From positions 1-35,902 of the forward strand of contig JAFUSC010000005.1 of assembly GCA_017467705.1 (NCBI GenBank): DNA of 35,902 nt, written 5' to 3'. Made by a program: the position numbers and the translations under genes. The notes under the pieces were generated by a model. That model searched no databases. It saw only the letters and a program-made list of their open reading frames with translations, and had not been told where the DNA came from. Shown one piece after another: positions 25,487 through 32,539 of this stretch (position 1 is the first letter of the stretch; each line of letters starts with the position of its first letter). This DNA comes from Prevotella sp. (GTDB lineage: Bacteria > Bacteroidota > Bacteroidia > Bacteroidales > Bacteroidaceae).

Positions 25487-27388
25487 ATGAAGAACTATAT
25501 CAAATTATCAATAATGGCTCTGTCGCTTGCAGGACTTTCCTCTTGCGACATGGACGCACCGTCCATCTCTTCTCTTGACGAGTCATCGGTATTTGCTACC
25601 TATTCACTGGCAGAGGCAGAGATCATGTCAATCCACGTTTCTTTCGGTGAGACCAACTCTTATCGCGGACGTTTCCTTCCCTACTATGGTATCAACTCTG
25701 ACGTAGAATGGATCATCACCCCGACCTATAGCGACCGACTCACTGACAAATACGCATTGGCAAACTATGCTACTCAGCCCGGTAACGGACAGATGAACAC
25801 TGACAATAATGCCTATGCCAAGTTCTACGAGGGCATTGAGCGTGCTAATCTGGCCATCAAGGGCCTGCGCGAATTCGGTGACGTGGAGAACCGCCCCGAA
25901 ATGGCTCAGCTGTTAGGCGAGGCTCTGACCCTACGTGCCGTCATCTACAATGACCTCATCAAGGCATGGGGTGACGTTCCCGCACGTTTTGAGCCGAACA
26001 ATGCAGAAAACCTTTACAAGCCCCGCACCAACCGCGACTCTATCTACAAGGTACTGCTCGCTGACCTGAAGGAGGCTGAAGACTACTGCTACTGGCCCAA
26101 TGAGAACGCCATCACACGCAACACTGAGCGCGTCAGCAAGTCATTCGTGAAGGGACTGCGCGCCCGCTTGGCTCTCTATGCCGGTGGTTACGGACTCCGC
26201 GGCGACGGTTATCGCCGTTCTAAGGACCCTGAACTGGCTCCTGACAAGATGTATCAGATTGCCAAGGAGGAATGTCTGGACATCATCAACAGTGGCCGCA
26301 ATACACTGGGTTCGTTCGAAGAGAACTTTACCAAGCTGTGCACCGACGACATCACAGCAGGTGGTGAAAGCCTCTGGGAGATTCCTTTCTCTGAGGGTCG
26401 TGGCCGCGTGCTCTACACATGGGGCGTACGCCACCAGATAGAAGACCAGTACACCTATCAGCCAAGAGGTGGTGTCAACGGTCCGCTTCCCACCCTGTTC
26501 TATGACTATGACGTAGACGACAGCCGCCGTAACATCACCTGTGTTCCCTATCGTTGGGGCGCAAAAGATGACGGTGAGGCAACGGCAGTCAACCACAATG
26601 GCCAGAACTACAACGTCTATCAGGTTCCTCAAGTGATGAGCAACCCCACTGCCATGTACTTCGGCAAGCTCCGCTATGAATGGATGGACCGCTTTGTCAC
26701 TTCCACGAACGACGACGGTATCAACTGGCAGTATATGCGTCTGGCTGACGTCTACCTGATGGCAGCTGAAGCTATTAACGAGATTGACGGTCCCTCAGCT
26801 GCATGGCCTTACATGAAGCCCATCCTCGACCGTGCTCTGCCTGCTGCCAAGGTTTCTGCCCTGCAAGCTAAGTACACAGCCAACAAGACCGCCTTCTTCA
26901 ACGGCATCGTTGACCAGCGTGCCTTTGAGTTTGCCGGTGAAGTGCTCCGCAAGCCCGACCTCGTGCGTTGGGGTATCATCGACGAGAAGATGGCAGAGGC
27001 TAAGCAGAAGCTCACCCGTCTGGCTAACCGCGAAGGTGAATATGCTGACCTGCCCGAGAAGGTCTATGTAAAGCTCTATGCAAAGGATGACATCATCCCC
27101 AGCGATGCAGAGCTGTTCGACACACCGAAGGAAGGTGAGACACTGATCATCTACGGTCTCAACCATGGTGACACTGACGATCAGGGTAAGAACATGAAGG
27201 ATGACGGTTTCGAAAGCAAAGGCTGGTTCCTGAGCAACGGAGAGCCCCGCATCACAGACGACATCATCAACGGTCTCTATGTTCAGCAGCCCAGCATGAA
27301 CTGCCTGTGGCCCATCTGGACCTACTTCATCGGCGTCAGCAATGGTTTGCTGAATAACGATGGCATTTACGGTCAATTGTCTGACTAA
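25487..27388 (+). CDS. SusD-like outer-membrane glycan-binding lipoprotein
   Basis: The 633-residue lipoprotein has a lipobox at LSSC (Cys about 20), followed by Asp/Met, and would be anchored on the cell surface as the lid of the SusC channel. Family motifs include the N-terminal helical part with EALTLRAVIYNDLIKAWGDVP and the C-terminal RLADVYLMAAEAINEI segment. It starts 20 bp after susC, the usual tight coupling. It is somewhat longer than typical SusD homologues (about 500-600 residues), with extra sequence near the C-terminus. Confidence 0.94.
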   Translation: MKNYIKLSIMALSLAGLSSCDMDAPSISSLDESSVFATYSLAEAEIMSIHVSFGETNSYRGRFLPYYGINSDVEWIITPTYSDRLTDKYALANYATQPGNGQMNTDNNAYAKFYEGIERANLAIKGLREFGDVENRPEMAQLLGEALTLRAVIYNDLIKAWGDVPARFEPNNAENLYKPRTNRDSIYKVLLADLKEAEDYCYWPNENAITRNTERVSKSFVKGLRARLALYAGGYGLRGDGYRRSKDPELAPDKMYQIAKEECLDIINSGRNTLGSFEENFTKLCTDDITAGGESLWEIPFSEGRGRVLYTWGVRHQIEDQYTYQPRGGVNGPLPTLFYDYDVDDSRRNITCVPYRWGAKDDGEATAVNHNGQNYNVYQVPQVMSNPTAMYFGKLRYEWMDRFVTSTNDDGINWQYMRLADVYLMAAEAINEIDGPSAAWPYMKPILDRALPAAKVSALQAKYTANKTAFFNGIVDQRAFEFAGEVLRKPDLVRWGIIDEKMAEAKQKLTRLANREGEYADLPEKVYVKLYAKDDIIPSDAELFDTPKEGETLIIYGLNHGDTDDQGKNMKDDGFESKGWFLSNGEPRITDDIINGLYVQQPSMNCLWPIWTYFIGVSNGLLNNDGIYGQLSD

Positions 27389-27406
27389 TCAAAAACAAGA
27401 TTAACA

Positions 27407-29077
27407 ATGAAAAAGTTTAAGATATTCACATTATGCGCGTTAGGGCTTGCAACAGCAGCCCTGACCGCTTGCAGCGACCAAAGTGAGGAGATAACAAGCA
27501 TCCTGCTCAACCGCAACTTGTCTCCTATCGGTCTGGAAGCAACGGGTGTAGGTGAGACAACGGCCAGTTTCCGTTGGACTCAGTCACTGAACGCCACCAG
27601 CTATAATCTGAAGATTTATGCAGATGACAGTCTGTCGTACAACATGGATGGCAACGCTGTAAAGGAAGTCAACGGCATCACCCCCGACCAGATTCCCGTT
27701 ACGGTTGACGGCCTGTTCTTCGACACGCAGTACACTGTATATGTTCAGGCAATCACCGATGGTAACGACTCTCGCACCTCAACGTGGAACGGTGCTTACT
27801 TCAAGACCAGCACCAAGCAGTTCCTGAAGAACCCGAAACCCGCCGAGATTTCCGACCGCAGCGTCACGCTGAGCTGGGAAGTGGAAGAGGGCTTTGACGT
27901 GTCAACCATCGTCATCGGTTCCATCACTCATGAGATTACAGCCGAAGAGAAGGCTGCCGGACAGGCAACCATCGACGGTCTGACTCCTGAGACGACTTAC
28001 ACCGCTTACCTCTATTACAACGGCAAGCAGTGTGGAAACCGCAACTTCACGACCATCGCTGACCTGGCTGGTGCTACGCTCGTTCATCCCGAAGATGACC
28101 TGAAGAAGCTGATTGAGGATGAAAACTTGCAGGATGGTACAGTATTCGCACTCTATGGCGGTACTTACAGACTCAACGCCACTTACGACGAGGAAACAGG
28201 CGAACTGCTTTCCACCGGTGCTGCCAAGGTCTACAAGAACATCACCATCAAGGGTATCTATCCGACTGACCAGCCCATCATCAAGGGTCGTTTCGAGCTT
28301 TACGACGGTGCAGGTCTGAGCCTGAGCCAGGTAATCATCAATGGTCTGGACAACGGTACGACTGACCAGATTTTCAACTACAAGCTCGATCAGGCTGCTG
28401 CCGGTACAACGTTCGGTGCACTCGACATTCAGAACTGTGAGATCTTCGGCCGTTCTGACGGCAAGGGTCTTATCTACCTGAACGTACAGGCTGCCGTAGA
28501 AAGCATCAACGTCAAGAACAGCATTGTTCATGGCATTGAGTGCTCTGGCGGTGACTTCATTGACAGCCGCACGGGCTATCCCAAGCAGATCAACCTCATT
28601 GAGAGCACGTTCTACACCGTGGCCAGCACACGTGACTTCATCCGTGTCGACGATGCATCAGGCAACTTCGCCGGTGTAGCCGGTCCTCAGGTCAAGGTTG
28701 ACCACTGCACGCTGTATAACGTAGGTGCAGGTTCCAGCTCAGGTGCTGCCAACTATCGTCTGCTCTATGTCCGCTTTGCAGGCAACAAGCTGACGTTCAC
28801 CAACAACATCGTAGTAGGCACTACCTACAAGCGCGGCTTCACCAACCAGTCATCTTCTGACCAGGAGCCCACGCTGCAGAACAACTACTACTTCAACTGC
28901 CAGAACCTGACATCTGCCGGCACGGGTGCTGATGCAACCATCCAGTGGTTCGACGAGAATGGCACCATCGGTGATCCTGGCTTTGCTGATCCTGACAAAG
29001 GCGACTTCACGCTGAACGTTGACGGCGCTGCTTATAAGGGCGAAGCTGGTGACCCGCGTTGGAGAACAGCACAATAA
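27407..29077 (+). CDS. Surface lipoprotein with FnIII modules and a beta-helix-like region (DUF4957/DUF5123-like)
   Basis: The third gene of the SusC/D operon starts 18 bp after susD and occupies the slot usually taken by a surface glycan-binding protein. The lipobox is LTAC (Cys about 22). Two FnIII-like modules follow (about 40-135 and 140-215; motifs TTASFRWTQSLNATSYNLKI and VTLSWEVEEGF). The rest has the repeating look of a right-handed beta-helix (ALYGGTYRL, ITIKGIYPTDQPIIKG, LDIQNCEIFG, KVDHCTLYNVG, LTFTNNIVVG). It ends with NYYFNCQN and GDPGFADPDKGDFTL, as in DUF5123 proteins. Such proteins accompany pectin loci. Whether this one binds pectin or cuts it is open. Confidence 0.88.
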   Translation: MKKFKIFTLCALGLATAALTACSDQSEEITSILLNRNLSPIGLEATGVGETTASFRWTQSLNATSYNLKIYADDSLSYNMDGNAVKEVNGITPDQIPVTVDGLFFDTQYTVYVQAITDGNDSRTSTWNGAYFKTSTKQFLKNPKPAEISDRSVTLSWEVEEGFDVSTIVIGSITHEITAEEKAAGQATIDGLTPETTYTAYLYYNGKQCGNRNFTTIADLAGATLVHPEDDLKKLIEDENLQDGTVFALYGGTYRLNATYDEETGELLSTGAAKVYKNITIKGIYPTDQPIIKGRFELYDGAGLSLSQVIINGLDNGTTDQIFNYKLDQAAAGTTFGALDIQNCEIFGRSDGKGLIYLNVQAAVESINVKNSIVHGIECSGGDFIDSRTGYPKQINLIESTFYTVASTRDFIRVDDASGNFAGVAGPQVKVDHCTLYNVGAGSSSGAANYRLLYVRFAGNKLTFTNNIVVGTTYKRGFTNQSSSDQEPTLQNNYYFNCQNLTSAGTGADATIQWFDENGTIGDPGFADPDKGDFTLNVDGAAYKGEAGDPRWRTAQ

Positions 29078-29117
29078 GGTTCCTGAACAAACAAACTACT
29101 ATTGAATAAGCAATGGG

Positions 29118-29150
29118 AGGGACGTGCATTGAGCACGTCCCTTCTTTTTG
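29118..29150 (+). terminator. Terminator of the SusC/D operon
   Basis: AGGGACGTGC (29118-29127) pairs with GCACGTCCCT (29133-29142) around a 5-nt loop, followed by TCTTTTTG. Confidence 0.9.
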
Positions 29151-29280
29151 CTCGTTGAGAACTGGCGATTCTCGACGCGAGAATCGCCAGTTCTCGCAGT
29201 GAGAATCGGCAGTTCTCGCGGCGGTAATCGGCAGTTCTCGCGGCGGGAATCGGCAGTCTGTACTTGCACAGGGATCACTC
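29151..29280. repeat. Array with 22-bp period (about six units)
   Basis: Units start at 29151 (20 bp), 29171, 29193, 29215, 29237 and 29259, all but the first 22 bp. The four central ones begin CTCG and share AATCGGCAGTT. The first two together make an 18-bp-arm palindrome (GAGAACTGGCGATTCTCG and its complement). The array lies between the SusC/D terminator and the GH43 promoter. A related sequence (GAGAACCGGCAGTT) recurs in the hairpin after the GH43 gene. Confidence 0.85.
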
Positions 29281-29301
29281 TTTGCAATAAATGCCTGAAA
29301 A

Positions 29302-29333
29302 TTTGGAGAAAACAGAAAGAATAACTAACTTTG
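29302..29333 (+). promoter_or_regulatory. Promoter of the GH43 gene
   Basis: TTTG (29302-29305), 20 bp, then TAACTTTG (29326-29333) are a near-ideal Bacteroidetes promoter. Transcription would start near 29339, which decides for the ATG at 29362 over the one at 29338. No AAACGnTT operator lies about 50 bp upstream, so the gene seems to be outside the pectin regulon. Confidence 0.78.
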
Positions 29334-29361
29334 CATCATGATTACTAACACTACTGACACA

Positions 29362-31149
29362 ATGAGAAAACTGATTGCTTTGGCCATCGCCCTGCTTCCC
29401 TTGTCCTTGCAGGCACAATACCGCTCACAGGTGTGGTGCCCCGACAATGGCGACGGCACCTACACCAACCCCGTCATCAATGCTGACTACAGCGACCCCG
29501 ACGTCTGCGTGGGGGGAAGCCTCCCCCTACCCCCCTCCCAAGGAGGGGGAACTGGCGACTTCTACATGACGGCCTCGTCGTTCCAGTGCGTCCCCGGACT
29601 GCCTATCCTGCACTCCAACGACTTGGTGAACTGGGAGATCATCGGCTACGCGCTGAAGTCACTTTATGAGGGCGACGACGAGCTGACCGAGCACTTCAAC
29701 ACCGTGCAGCACGGCAACGGCGTGTGGGCTCCCTCCATCCGCTATCACGACGGCGAGTACTACATCTACTGGGGTGACCCCGACTTCGGCGTCTTCATGG
29801 TGAAGACCCGTGGCGGCAATCCCGCCGGCGAGTGGGAGCAGCCCCTGTGCGTCATCAAGGACAAAGGCATGATTGACACCACCCCACTCTGGGACGACGA
29901 CGGTCGTTGCTACCTCGTGAACGGCTGGGCCAACTCACGGGCGCAGTTCGCCAGCGTGCTGACGGTGCGCGAGCTGTCTGCTGACGGCACACGGCCCATC
30001 AGCGAACCGGTCATCGTCTTCGACGGCAACGGCACCGAGAACCGCACCTGCGAGGGACCGAAGTTCTACAAGCGCGACGGCTGGTACTGGATCATGTGTC
30101 CCGCGGGCGGCGTGCCCACCGGCTTCCAGCTCGCCATGCGCAGCAAGTCACCCTACGGCCCCTACGAGCACAAAATAGTCATGGCACAGGGCAGCACCGA
30201 CATCAACGGCCCCCATCAGGGCGGCTGGGTGCACATACCCCCTCAGGCAGGAGCGCCGGGAACGGGTGAAGACTGGTTCCTGCACTTTCAGGACAAGGAA
30301 GCCTATGGCCGCGTGGTACACCTGCAACCCGTAGACTGGTCAACGGGCTGGCCCGTCATGGGACGCCCCCTCCCAACCTCCCCACAAGGGGGAGGAGCCT
30401 TGGGCGAGCCTGTGACCACCTACAGAAAACCTAAAATCTCAAATCTTAAATCTCAAATCTCAAACCCCGTCGAGTCCGACGAGTTCAACACGCCCCGTCT
30501 CGGCTTGCAGTGGCAGTGGCAGGCCAACTATCAGCAGGTCTTCGGCATGCCGACGGCCTTCGGCACCATGCGCATCTACACCCACAAGCTGCCTGACGAC
30601 GCCAAGAACTGGTGGCTCGTTCCTAACATGCTGCTGCAGAAGACACCGGCCGACCGCTTCACCGTCACCACGAAGCTGCGCCTGACGGCGAAGGCCGACG
30701 GACAGACGGGCGGACTCATCATGATGGGGCTCGACTACTCCGCCCTCGTCGTGAGGCGCGTGGGTGACGAGTTCCAACTGCTACAGGTCACGTGCCATCA
30801 GGCCGACAAAGGCAAAGAACAGACGGAACAGCTCCTCGCCACGCTCCAGCCGACGGCGAAGGACGAGATTGACTACAAGCCGAGCATCCACGAGGACATC
30901 TACCTGCGGCTGACGGTCACGCCACCGGTCAACACCACGGGCCACTATCAGCTGCCCAGCGAGCTGCCCTCCCCCACCGTACGTTTCTACTACAGTCTTG
31001 ACGGCAAGACCTACACAGCGTGCGGCGAGGTGTTTCCCATGCGCCAAGGCAAGTGGATAGGTGCTAAGTTCGGTTTCGTGGCCGTCGACACCCAGCCCAA
31101 GACTGACCGCGGCTGGATTGACGCCGACTGGATCAAAGTCACAAGATAG
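29362..31149 (+). CDS. Secreted GH43-family glycosidase (beta-xylosidase / alpha-L-arabinofuranosidase type)
   Basis: The product is 595 residues from the chosen start, with a signal peptide MRKLIALAIALLPLSLQAQ. The N-terminal five-bladed propeller carries the GH43 triad: base D45 in SDPD, pKa-setting D172 in MIDTTPLWDDDG and acid E231 in CEGPKFY. A C-terminal beta-sandwich (about 370-590) follows, as in the GH43 group with a DUF1349-like module. Three stretches look foreign to the family. A Gly/Pro insert follows DVCVG (about residues 51-65), a second PTSPQGGG insert lies near residue 340, and a KISNLKSQISN linker lies before the C-terminal module. All three are encoded by repeat-like DNA yet keep the frame. 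Substrate may be arabinan or arabinoxylan side chains. The stop is TAG. Confidence 0.88.
   Translation: MRKLIALAIALLPLSLQAQYRSQVWCPDNGDGTYTNPVINADYSDPDVCVGGSLPLPPSQGGGTGDFYMTASSFQCVPGLPILHSNDLVNWEIIGYALKSLYEGDDELTEHFNTVQHGNGVWAPSIRYHDGEYYIYWGDPDFGVFMVKTRGGNPAGEWEQPLCVIKDKGMIDTTPLWDDDGRCYLVNGWANSRAQFASVLTVRELSADGTRPISEPVIVFDGNGTENRTCEGPKFYKRDGWYWIMCPAGGVPTGFQLAMRSKSPYGPYEHKIVMAQGSTDINGPHQGGWVHIPPQAGAPGTGEDWFLHFQDKEAYGRVVHLQPVDWSTGWPVMGRPLPTSPQGGGALGEPVTTYRKPKISNLKSQISNPVESDEFNTPRLGLQWQWQANYQQVFGMPTAFGTMRIYTHKLPDDAKNWWLVPNMLLQKTPADRFTVTTKLRLTAKADGQTGGLIMMGLDYSALVVRRVGDEFQLLQVTCHQADKGKEQTEQLLATLQPTAKDEIDYKPSIHEDIYLRLTVTPPVNTTGHYQLPSELPSPTVRFYYSLDGKTYTACGEVFPMRQGKWIGAKFGFVAVDTQPKTDRGWIDADWIKVTR
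29511..29560. repeat. GC-rich palindromic repeat inserted in frame in the GH43 gene (copy 1)
   Basis: The core CCCCCTCCCAAGGAGGGGG is an 8-bp-stem palindrome, next to GGGGGGAAGCCTCCCC. It encodes about 15 residues (GGSLPLPPSQGGGTG) between two conserved GH43 blocks. Confidence 0.7.
30367..30465. repeat. GC-rich palindromic repeat (copy 2) and ATCTCAA repeat inside the GH43 gene
   Basis: CCTCCCCACAAGGGGGAGG (around 30378-30396) encodes PTSPQGGG. About 40 bp later, four AAATCTCAA/AAATCTTAA-type repeats (30430-30463) encode KISNLKSQISN in the interdomain linker. Such strings are normally intergenic in this group. Confidence 0.6.
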
Positions 31150-31157
31150 CATAACGT

Positions 31158-31193
31158 AAACTGCCGGTTCCCAACGTCGAGAACCGGCAGTTT
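31158..31193. terminator. Hairpin between convergent GH43 and lipoprotein genes
   Basis: AAACTGCCGGTTC (31158-31170) pairs perfectly with GAACCGGCAGTTT (31181-31193). It lies between the GH43 stop and the end of the minus-strand lipoprotein gene, so it could serve both. The U-tract is weak on both sides. Confidence 0.7.
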
Positions 31194-31219
31194 GCATATC
31201 ATTGTTATTTCTTCACTAT

Positions 31220-31786
31220 TTACCTATGCCATTCCACGTCAAAATGCCCGTCGGTTATTTTGCAGTGCTTGTCTGTGCCATCCATGAAATGGGCATCACC
31301 CTCGAAGTCAAAGGTACCAGAGAGCACTTCGCCTCTTTTACAGGTGCGGATGCCAACACGCGAAGAAGTGATGGCAAGGTTCTGTCCGTAATTATGGGTG
31401 ATTCCCCCTTCCTGTTCCGACCCGGCAAGGTAGGGCAGTTCTATATCTGCCACATTCTCTAAAACAGCACCGGGCGACAGTTTCGTAATGGGCAGTTTGA
31501 TGGAAATGTAATTTGAGCCTCTCAATTCTTCGATGGGCTCCAATGCCGCATTTATGTAAAGCGTGTCATTTCCCATATAATCCTCCACCGCATATACTTT
31601 ATATCCATAATCGACGAATGGAAGTATCGGCTCCCAGGCGTATTCCACTTTCTTTCCATTAAGCAAAAAGCCCAGAGTGTTTTTGCCTGTGTCCGTTTCC
31701 GCGAAAGGGTCGTCCTTGTCGCAAGAGGTGAGGGAGATGGCGGCAAGCATCGCAAACAGGATTCTCCAAATCTTCAATGTTTTCAT
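31220..31786 (-). CDS. Small lipoprotein of unknown function (A)
   Basis: The start at 31786 gives MKTLKIWRILFAMLAAISLTSC with a clear lipobox. An upstream in-frame ATG (31807) would overlap the preceding gene and spoil the signal. The mature part (about 166 residues) is acidic at first (DKDDPFAETDTGKN) and then beta-rich, without a motif I can name. It follows lipoprotein B by 7 bp and shares its N-terminal pattern (MKTxKIWR). The two probably form one operon and may be diverged duplicates. Base composition is more AT-rich than in the flanking glycosidase genes. Confidence 0.82.
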   Translation of the reverse strand: MKTLKIWRILFAMLAAISLTSCDKDDPFAETDTGKNTLGFLLNGKKVEYAWEPILPFVDYGYKVYAVEDYMGNDTLYINAALEPIEELRGSNYISIKLPITKLSPGAVLENVADIELPYLAGSEQEGGITHNYGQNLAITSSRVGIRTCKRGEVLSGTFDFEGDAHFMDGTDKHCKITDGHFDVEWHR

Positions 31787-31793
31787 TGTTATG

Positions 31794-32219
31794 TTATCTA
31801 TTTGCAAACTGTTTGAATTTGAACGTGTGGAAAATGTCGCCCGCTGTAACGGTCAGTTGCAGTGGTCTTTCTTCCGCTGTGTCATTGGCCTCGAAAACGA
31901 CCTTGAGTTTATTGCCGCTGATCTCTGCTTTGAACCAATCCGTCGTTATTGCATGATAATCATTCGATTCGCGGGGAGGATAAAAGTATTCTCCGCTCGA
32001 CGTGACATTCACTATCCACGGTGATGAATAGTTCCGGCAAGAAAAAGTAAATTCAGCTCCATTTGCAGAAACATTATACACGCCATCGGTCATCTGTACT
32101 GGCACTTCCGCTTTCCAAACCATCGCGTCCCAATCTCCATCATCATCGCTGCAAGAATTAAAGGCGAGAACAGCGACTACCATCACAAGGATGCTTCTCC
32201 AAATCTTCATTGTTTTCAT
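31794..32219 (-). CDS. Small lipoprotein of unknown function (B), BACON-like fold possible
   Basis: The start at 32219 gives MKTMKIWRSILVMVVAVLAFNSC with the lipobox FNSC. The longer frame from 32279 is rejected, because its extra 20 residues precede the signal. The remaining ~120 residues look like one immunoglobulin-like beta domain (VSANGAEFTFSCRNYSSPWIVNV, ending LQLTVTAGDIFHTFKFKQFA). The pattern of core strands and the closing FKFKQ resemble BACON-type domains, though this is only a visual similarity. It stands first in a two-gene unit with lipoprotein A. No clear promoter is visible upstream. Confidence 0.8.
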   Translation of the reverse strand: MKTMKIWRSILVMVVAVLAFNSCSDDDGDWDAMVWKAEVPVQMTDGVYNVSANGAEFTFSCRNYSSPWIVNVTSSGEYFYPPRESNDYHAITTDWFKAEISGNKLKVVFEANDTAEERPLQLTVTAGDIFHTFKFKQFANR

Positions 32220-32291
32220 TTGCGTTACAATTTTAATGTATTCTACTTTATTAAACGCCGAAAGCCGGAAATCTTGCACCGTCGTGCGTTA

Positions 32292-32531
32292 AAATTTCCT
32301 AATTTCAACGAAGGCGAGCAGTACAGCGACGAGCATTTCGCGGTACAGCACGCACTGTTCCGAGGTACAGAAGCGTAAATTTGCGACCGTCCAGCCCGAG
32401 GTGCGCGATCGCGCAGCTGGAGGTGGACGGTCGCGCAGCCCGAGCTGGACGCTCCGGAATGAATAGTATTGTACCCAGAAACGGTGCGTTCTACTCCGCA
32501 GAAATATCGGTTCTGCACCTGAGCAGCTATT
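32292..32531. repeat. Array with 22-bp period (about eleven degenerate units)
   Basis: The 320-bp gap 32220-32539 holds no supported gene. Unit starts fall at 32292, 32314, 32337, 32358, 32381, 32403, 32425, 32447, 32468, 32490 and 32512, with steps of 21-23 bp. Neighbouring units share parts (GGTACAG in two units, GTACAG in a third; GCGCAGC with GAGGT or GAGCT). GCGACCGTCCA (32383-32393) and TGGACGGTCGC (32424-32434) form a stem around the palindrome GCGCGATCGCGC. The sequence is unlike the other arrays, but the period agrees. Individual units are weak. Confidence 0.6.
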
Positions 32532-32539
32532 AAAGTACG

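Noticed and set aside
31202..31462. 86-codon plus-strand frame after the GH43 gene
   Set aside because: It is antisense to lipoprotein A, which has a clear signal peptide and lipobox.
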